Shown here one piece after another: positions 49,343-53,131 of a stretch of 53,131 bases of DNA. Every line of letters starts with the position of its first letter. Positions within the stretch are counted from its first letter, which is position 1. The notes below the pieces were generated by a model, which worked only from the letters and a program-made list of their open reading frames with translations, was not told the origin of the DNA and did not search any database. The stretch comes from Verrucomicrobiota bacterium (GTDB lineage: Bacteria; Verrucomicrobiota; Verrucomicrobiia; Verrucomicrobiales; DEV007): assembly GCA_020630975.1 (NCBI GenBank), contig JAHDID010000043.1:1-53131 (forward strand), written 5' to 3'. A program made the position numbers and the translations under genes.

Positions 49343-50698
49343 ATGATGTATCGCTCCTTTGTCGCCATTCTTATCTTCGCTCTTGCCAGTATCGCGGGTG
49401 GCCAGTGGGCTAGCGCCCAAGCTTTTTCTAAGACGAATCCGTTTAAAAACACCATGGGCATGCAGTTTATCCCGCTGCCGGGTTCGGCTGTGGCGTTTGG
49501 CACGCATGAGGTGACGCGGGCGCAGTTTCAGGAGTATGGTCGGTCCGAGCGTATTGCGTCCTTCAAAAATCAGTATTCTGCGACGAGCTGGCGTAGCTTG
49601 AAAACCTCTGATGGGCTCACACAGGGGGATGATCATCCCGTGGTGAATGTGACCTGGCAGGAGGCTGTCGACTTCTGCAAATGGCTGTCCGAGCGAGAGG
49701 GGCTGACTTACCGCCTGCCGACTGATCTCGAATGGAGTCTGGCCGCACAGCTCGGCTTTGAGAGTGAGAAAATGACCCCGATCGATCGTGCTAAGCGACT
49801 CGGTGCCGAATATTACTGGGGCGCACAATGGCCACCGCTCGGTGGGGTGGGCAATTTCGCCGATGCACTGAACCTGAATGATGGGCATGCGGGCACTGCA
49901 CCAGTCGGGAGCTACAGCGCCAATGCACTCGGCTATCACGATGTCGGTGGCAATGTGCGCGAGTGGGTTAGCGATTGGTACTCGGGCGACAAGCAGCACC
50001 GTACCGTGCGCGGTGTCTCCTACCGCTCAGCAGCTGCGGATCGAAATCATTTTTTGAAAAGCTACCGCTCCAAGGTAGTCGCCAGCGAGCGCAGCGACTC
50101 CATTGGCTTTCGCGTGGTCATCGATCCCGAGCGGACCACCGACTACGGCGATGGTGGTGGCTCTAAGCCCACCCCGTCCACCACCAGCTCGACCACTCAG
50201 ACTTGGACCAACAACAATACAGCTACAGCGGCCCCGAATTTGGCGTGGAAGAAAGTCGCGATCACCTATTGGGGCAAAGAAGGCGTAAACCTACGCGAGG
50301 ATGCCCAGATACGCAGTGGCAATACCGAGGCCTCGATCATGCGCCAGTCCTCCGAGCCTGTGTATATGGTAGAGGGCCCCAAGCAGGTTGGTTCGATGAC
50401 ATGGGTAAAGGTGCAGACCTCTGGCTGGATGCCTGCCAAGATCGGCAGCGCCACCTTTATGAAAAACATCGGCGGCAACCAGTGGAAAGCCGTCTGGAGC
50501 AAACCCGGCGATGCCTTCGTAGCCGTCCGTGCCGGTCGATCGAGTAGTGATAAGCTACTAGCCAAACTCTACTACGGCACCGTCGTCACCAGCACCGAGA
50601 CCAAGTGGGTCGGCTCGAAACAATACATCAAAGGGAATTTCTCCGGCTGGGTGGTGAAGAAGAACAAGGTAGCTAGCTATGTATCTGACCCGTGGTAG
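49343..50698 (+). CDS. SUMF1/FGE-like secreted protein with SH3 repeats, cysteines lost
   Basis: 451 aa from the ATG at 49343 (49346 also possible). Signal peptide: FVAILIFALASIAGGQWASAQ. Residues about 30-260 are a formylglycine-generating-enzyme-like domain (GTHEVTRAQFQEY, VVNVTWQEAVDFCKWLSEREGLTYRLPTDLEW, LGYHDVGGNVREWVSDWY, VRGVSYRS, DSIGFRVV). The two active cysteines of true FGE, expected after VRGVSYRS, are absent, so it cannot convert sulfatase cysteines and is likely a binding module. A Thr/Ser linker (about 265-290) leads to two SH3b-like repeats (about 295-385 and 395-450; GVNLREDAQIRSG, VAVRAGRSSSDKLLAKLYYG). It probably binds peptidoglycan or a surface partner. Confidence 0.88.
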   Translation: MMYRSFVAILIFALASIAGGQWASAQAFSKTNPFKNTMGMQFIPLPGSAVAFGTHEVTRAQFQEYGRSERIASFKNQYSATSWRSLKTSDGLTQGDDHPVVNVTWQEAVDFCKWLSEREGLTYRLPTDLEWSLAAQLGFESEKMTPIDRAKRLGAEYYWGAQWPPLGGVGNFADALNLNDGHAGTAPVGSYSANALGYHDVGGNVREWVSDWYSGDKQHRTVRGVSYRSAAADRNHFLKSYRSKVVASERSDSIGFRVVIDPERTTDYGDGGGSKPTPSTTSSTTQTWTNNNTATAAPNLAWKKVAITYWGKEGVNLREDAQIRSGNTEASIMRQSSEPVYMVEGPKQVGSMTWVKVQTSGWMPAKIGSATFMKNIGGNQWKAVWSKPGDAFVAVRAGRSSSDKLLAKLYYGTVVTSTETKWVGSKQYIKGNFSGWVVKKNKVASYVSDPW

Positions 50699-50786
50699 GG
50701 GATCGGGATCAGTGACTTTCCGTAGGAGATGTGGCGGCGAGAGTCAACGAGTGGCCCGCAGAGCCATCAGCAAAGTTCCAACCAAA

Positions 50787-50957
50787 CTAAAGGCCGATTT
50801 CTCCCTCGATTAGACTGGCTAGTTCATCCAGCATCATGAGGCTAGAGTCACTCAGGTTATTATAGCCCTTTCTACTGTTGTGGTTCACTGAAATCGATAG
50901 CTGCCCTACTGCCTGTTCCTCACTCGAGATAAAGATTTTCATCGATTTTGAGCCCAT
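50787..50957 (-). CDS. Possible small protein of 56 aa
   Basis: An open frame from ATG 50957 to TAG 50787, in a 352-bp gap between the SUMF1-like gene and the next orphan. The product looks protein-like, not random: MKIFISSEEQAVGQLSISVN followed by HNSRKGYNNLSDSSLMMLDE and a leucine-rich helix. The frame stays open, also protein-like (LNLWLQDLQLQP), for about 13 codons upstream of the ATG with no other start codon, so it could be the 3' fragment of a decayed gene. No Shine-Dalgarno is seen. Not recognised. Confidence 0.35.
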   Translation of the reverse strand: MGSKSMKIFISSEEQAVGQLSISVNHNSRKGYNNLSDSSLMMLDELASLIEGEIGL

Positions 50958-50997
50958 GGGCTGAAGTTGCAGATCCTGGAGCCATAGGTTTAAGCAG

Positions 50998-51030
50998 AAA
51001 AGATCTAGCTATGTGTCGGACCTATATTAG
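50998..51030 (+). pseudogene. Remnant resembling the 3' end of the SUMF1-like gene
   Basis: Ends in codons for KRSSYVSDLY then TAG, matching KVASYVSDPW and TAG at the end of the gene 332 bp upstream. Several third-position changes (GTA/GTG, TCT/TCG) keep the same residues. The preceding codons match poorly, so this is a short decayed tail of a tandem paralogue, if real. Confidence 0.3.
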
Positions 51031-51050
51031 GATTTTCAGCAGTTAAGGAA

Positions 51051-51497
51051 ATGAATCGTTCGATAGTATCCAGTCTGGTCCTTCTCGTCTACTTTGGTTT
51101 TGTTTCGCTTGGATCTGAGGAGACGGATTTAATCGATGACACGATTGCCTCGGGTGTGGTGTTCAAGCTTATAAATGTGTTGGAAGCGAATGGTGCTGCC
51201 AAATATGAGGGGACGAATAACTCAGAGTCTTACACCAGAGTATGGGAGGCTATTCGCTTGGATTTGGCGTCTTTATCGGAGAGTGAGCGTGGCGTTCTTT
51301 TGAATCAAAAGGGGAATGAGCTGATCGATGACTTGATTCTGTTAGTTAATGAGGATGAGAAGATTTTGAGTGATGCTGGATTAGACGCTAAAGATCCTGA
51401 TCCAATAGATCTGGCTTTGCTTGTTACTGAAAAGATCGGCGCATATGGTAAGCTCGCCCGTACGCCAGAGTGGGTTTATGAAAGAGGTGGGCGGTAG
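51051..51497 (+). CDS. Hypothetical secreted protein
   Basis: 148 aa, not recognised. A signal peptide (IVSSLVLLVYFGFVSLGSEE) precedes an acidic helical protein (TDLIDDTIASGVVFKLINVLEANG, GVLLNQKGNELIDDLILLVNEDEKILSDAGLDAKDPD). A good Shine-Dalgarno (TAAGGA) lies 3 bp before the ATG. AT-richer than most of the window. It follows the remnant region and precedes the second sulfatase by 178 bp, in which nothing else was seen. Confidence 0.6.
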   Translation: MNRSIVSSLVLLVYFGFVSLGSEETDLIDDTIASGVVFKLINVLEANGAAKYEGTNNSESYTRVWEAIRLDLASLSESERGVLLNQKGNELIDDLILLVNEDEKILSDAGLDAKDPDPIDLALLVTEKIGAYGKLARTPEWVYERGGR

Positions 51498-51675
51498 TCC
51501 TGCAGATCGAGGAGACAGCGAAGCTTGACGGCCACTGCCTAAGCCTGATGCTTGGTCGCTCGCTAGACGCTAGCCGCCACATAGGCACTTCGGTTTTGGC
51601 GAGTGATGAGTGATACACGGGGGATTTGACTTTGACTTTTCTCCGGTTCGTCGCTCGAATATCAAACTACGAACG

Positions 51676-53131
51676 ATGATTTCTACGACGTCTAGATGTA
51701 TAGCGCTGTTTTTCACTGCTTGCTGCCTCGCTTCCCTCACCAGTCAATCTGCCGCTGCCGGTGACCGCCCCAATTTCCTCTTCCTCCTAGTCGATGATCT
51801 GGGCTGGGCTGATGTCACTTGCAACAACCCAGACTCTTTTTACGAGACGCCACATATTGATGCGTTAGCAGAGTCTGGAGTGCGCTTCACAGCTGGTTAT
51901 GCGGCTGCGTCAGTTTGTTCGCCGACTCGAGCTAGCATCCTCACGGGACGACATCCGGTGCGGGTTGGTATCACGGACTACATCCCTGGTACGACTACTG
52001 AGGGCAAATTCGCCAAGGTCGAGGATCGTGATAATCTCGCTCTGGATGAGGTGACTATCGCTGAGGTGCTGCGCGACCATGGCTACCGCACGTTTTTCTG
52101 CGGCAAATGGCATCTCGGGGATGAGGGCCACTATCCGGAGGATCAGGGCTTCGACATCAATATCGGTGGCCACCACCGAGGTGGGCCTCCGGGTGGCTAC
52201 TACGCCCCGTGGAGCAATCCTAAGCTAGAGGCCAATCACAAAGGCGAATACCTGACCGAGCGTCTGACGGAGGAAACCGCGAAGTTCATGCGCGAGCAGT
52301 CGGCGCAGGATCAGCCATTCCTAGCCTATCTGTCCTACTACAATGTCCACACGCCCATCCAGGCCTACCAAAAGCGGGTCGATTATTACATCGAGAAAAA
52401 GGCGCAGACGATGACTGGCGATACGCCGACGATCGAGATGCGCGGCGGCAGATCTCGCGCTCGGCAGGACAATCCCGAACTCGCCTCGATGGTCGCAGCG
52501 GTCGACGACAGTGTAGGCGCGCTTATGCAGCAGCTCGTCGACCTAGGGATCGATGATGATACGGTGGTGATTTTCTTTTCTGACAATGGCGGGCTCTGCA
52601 CCCGTCCGCTCGCTGGCAATGGCAAGAAGAACAAGGCCAACAGCCGCATCGGCCCAGGCTGCAATCTGCCGCTGCGCTCGGGTAAAGGCTGGCTCTACGA
52701 GGGCGGCATCCGCGAGGCGACGATCATCCGCGCGCCGGGAGTGACACCGGCAGAGGGGAGTCAGTGCCACAGCCCAGTCGTGAGCACCGATTTTTTCCCG
52801 ACGATGCTCGACCTAGCCGGTATCGATGTCCAACCTGATCTGCATGCCGATGGCGTGAGCCTAGTGGATACTCTGAAGGCTCCAGGCAAAACTAAGAGTG
52901 AGCGCAGTCTCTATTGGCACTACCCGCACTACCATGGATCTGGCTGGACTCCGGGTGGAGCGATCCGCCAGGGCGATTGGAAGCTGATCGAGTTTTGGGA
53001 GCATGGCGACGCCCAGCTGTATGATCTCAGCCAGGATATCGGTGAGCAGAAAGATCTGATAGGCACTCATCCCGAGGTGGCAGAGCGTCTGGCCACCGAG
53101 CTGGCCGCCTGGCGCGAGCGGATGGGTGCTA
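51676..53131 (+). CDS. Secreted sulfatase, Cys-type, truncated by the window end
   Basis: Open from the ATG at 51676 through the last base, 485 codons, so only the very C-terminus is missing. Signal peptide: [22 protein letters not shown]. Metal-site aspartates are in [18 protein letters not shown] and the formylglycine motif is [16 protein letters not shown] with Cys and Arg in the CxPxR spacing. [29 protein letters not shown] and [16 protein letters not shown] carry further active-site residues; the end has [14 protein letters not shown], the usual C-terminal block. It removes sulfate from glycans outside the cytoplasm. It differs from the sulfatase at 6340 and is closer to arylsulfatase A-like S1 members; the exact subfamily cannot be read. 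Confidence 0.93.
   Translation, partial: MISTTSRCIALFFTACCLASLTSQSAAAGDRPNFLFLLVDDLGWADVTCNNPDSFYETPHIDALAESGVRFTAGYAAASVCSPTRASILTGRHPVRVGITDYIPGTTTEGKFAKVEDRDNLALDEVTIAEVLRDHGYRTFFCGKWHLGDEGHYPEDQGFDINIGGHHRGGPPGGYYAPWSNPKLEANHKGEYLTERLTEETAKFMREQSAQDQPFLAYLSYYNVHTPIQAYQKRVDYYIEKKAQTMTGDTPTIEMRGGRSRARQDNPELASMVAAVDDSVGALMQQLVDLGIDDDTVVIFFSDNGGLCTRPLAGNGKKNKANSRIGPGCNLPLRSGKGWLYEGGIREATIIRAPGVTPAEGSQCHSPVVSTDFFPTMLDLAGIDVQPDLHADGVSLVDTLKAPGKTKSERSLYWHYPHYHGSGWTPGGAIRQGDWKLIEFWEHGDAQLYDLSQDIGEQKDLIGTHPEVAERLATELAAWRERMGA

Noticed and set aside
1-53131. tRNA or rRNA genes
   Set aside because: I looked for T-loop and acceptor-stem patterns and rRNA words and found none that form a complete gene.

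Overview
The window looks like the chromosome of a PVC-superphylum bacterium, most likely a marine polysaccharide-degrading Verrucomicrobiota. The pointers are two Cys-type sulfatases, a GH16 glycanase, a Pirellula/Verrucomicrobium-type membrane-bound dehydrogenase with HEAT, cytochrome c and DUF1080 parts, several secreted DUF-type proteins of that phylum, an OprP-like porin, and clusters of GC-rich palindromic repeats of the kind seen between genes in these genomes. Most genes lack a strong Shine-Dalgarno sequence. The lineage is inferred from gene content; no rRNA or tRNA gene was seen.

Layout. 1-4.1 kb: two arrays of a 131-bp hairpin repeat, in the same orientation, flank a two-gene operon (beta-propeller protein plus cytochrome c protein). 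4.1-8.9 kb: a DUF1080-like secreted protein, an L,D-transpeptidase, truA, a sulfatase and two small AT-richer unknowns. 9-16.7 kb: a dicarboxylate/glutamate symporter, a hemolysin III-type membrane protein, the GH16 enzyme, an unknown coupled to a TGS-less thrS, and a DUF4058 gene. 16.7-22.1 kb: the 1206-aa multidomain dehydrogenase and a porin with a clear terminator. 22.1-27.8 kb: a repeat-rich gap, a protease-RimK fusion, small membrane and proline-rich secreted proteins, panB, and a 700-bp gap that ends in an orphan terminator.

27.8-34.8 kb holds the most unusual locus. A single polypeptide joins an ECF sigma factor to an anti-sigma-like segment, a transmembrane helix, a FecR-like domain and an extracytoplasmic domain. 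It is followed on the same strand by a long membrane-anchored coiled-coil protein, an HNH nuclease and mnmA. 34.8-41.3 kb: a 710-aa cysteine-free acidic protein with an internal duplication, a GYF_2/DUF4190 protein, a small HExxH protein, a DUF4832-type secreted protein, and a HipA-like kinase/DUF3037 pair. 41.4-48.7 kb: a large hybrid sensor kinase, DUF2288, a MauE/DoxX protein, and an M28 peptidase - YraN - EamA operon. 48.7-53.1 kb: two orphan secreted proteins, a SUMF1-like protein with SH3 repeats that lacks the catalytic cysteines, and a second sulfatase cut by the window end.

As a system, the sulfatases, GH16, DUF1080-type proteins, dehydrogenases, porin and sensor kinase fit a cell that binds, desulfates and oxidises algal glycans outside the cytoplasm. 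The housekeeping genes (truA, thrS, panB, mnmA, yraN, rimK) are scattered among them. Assignments rest on reading motifs by eye; no database search was possible.
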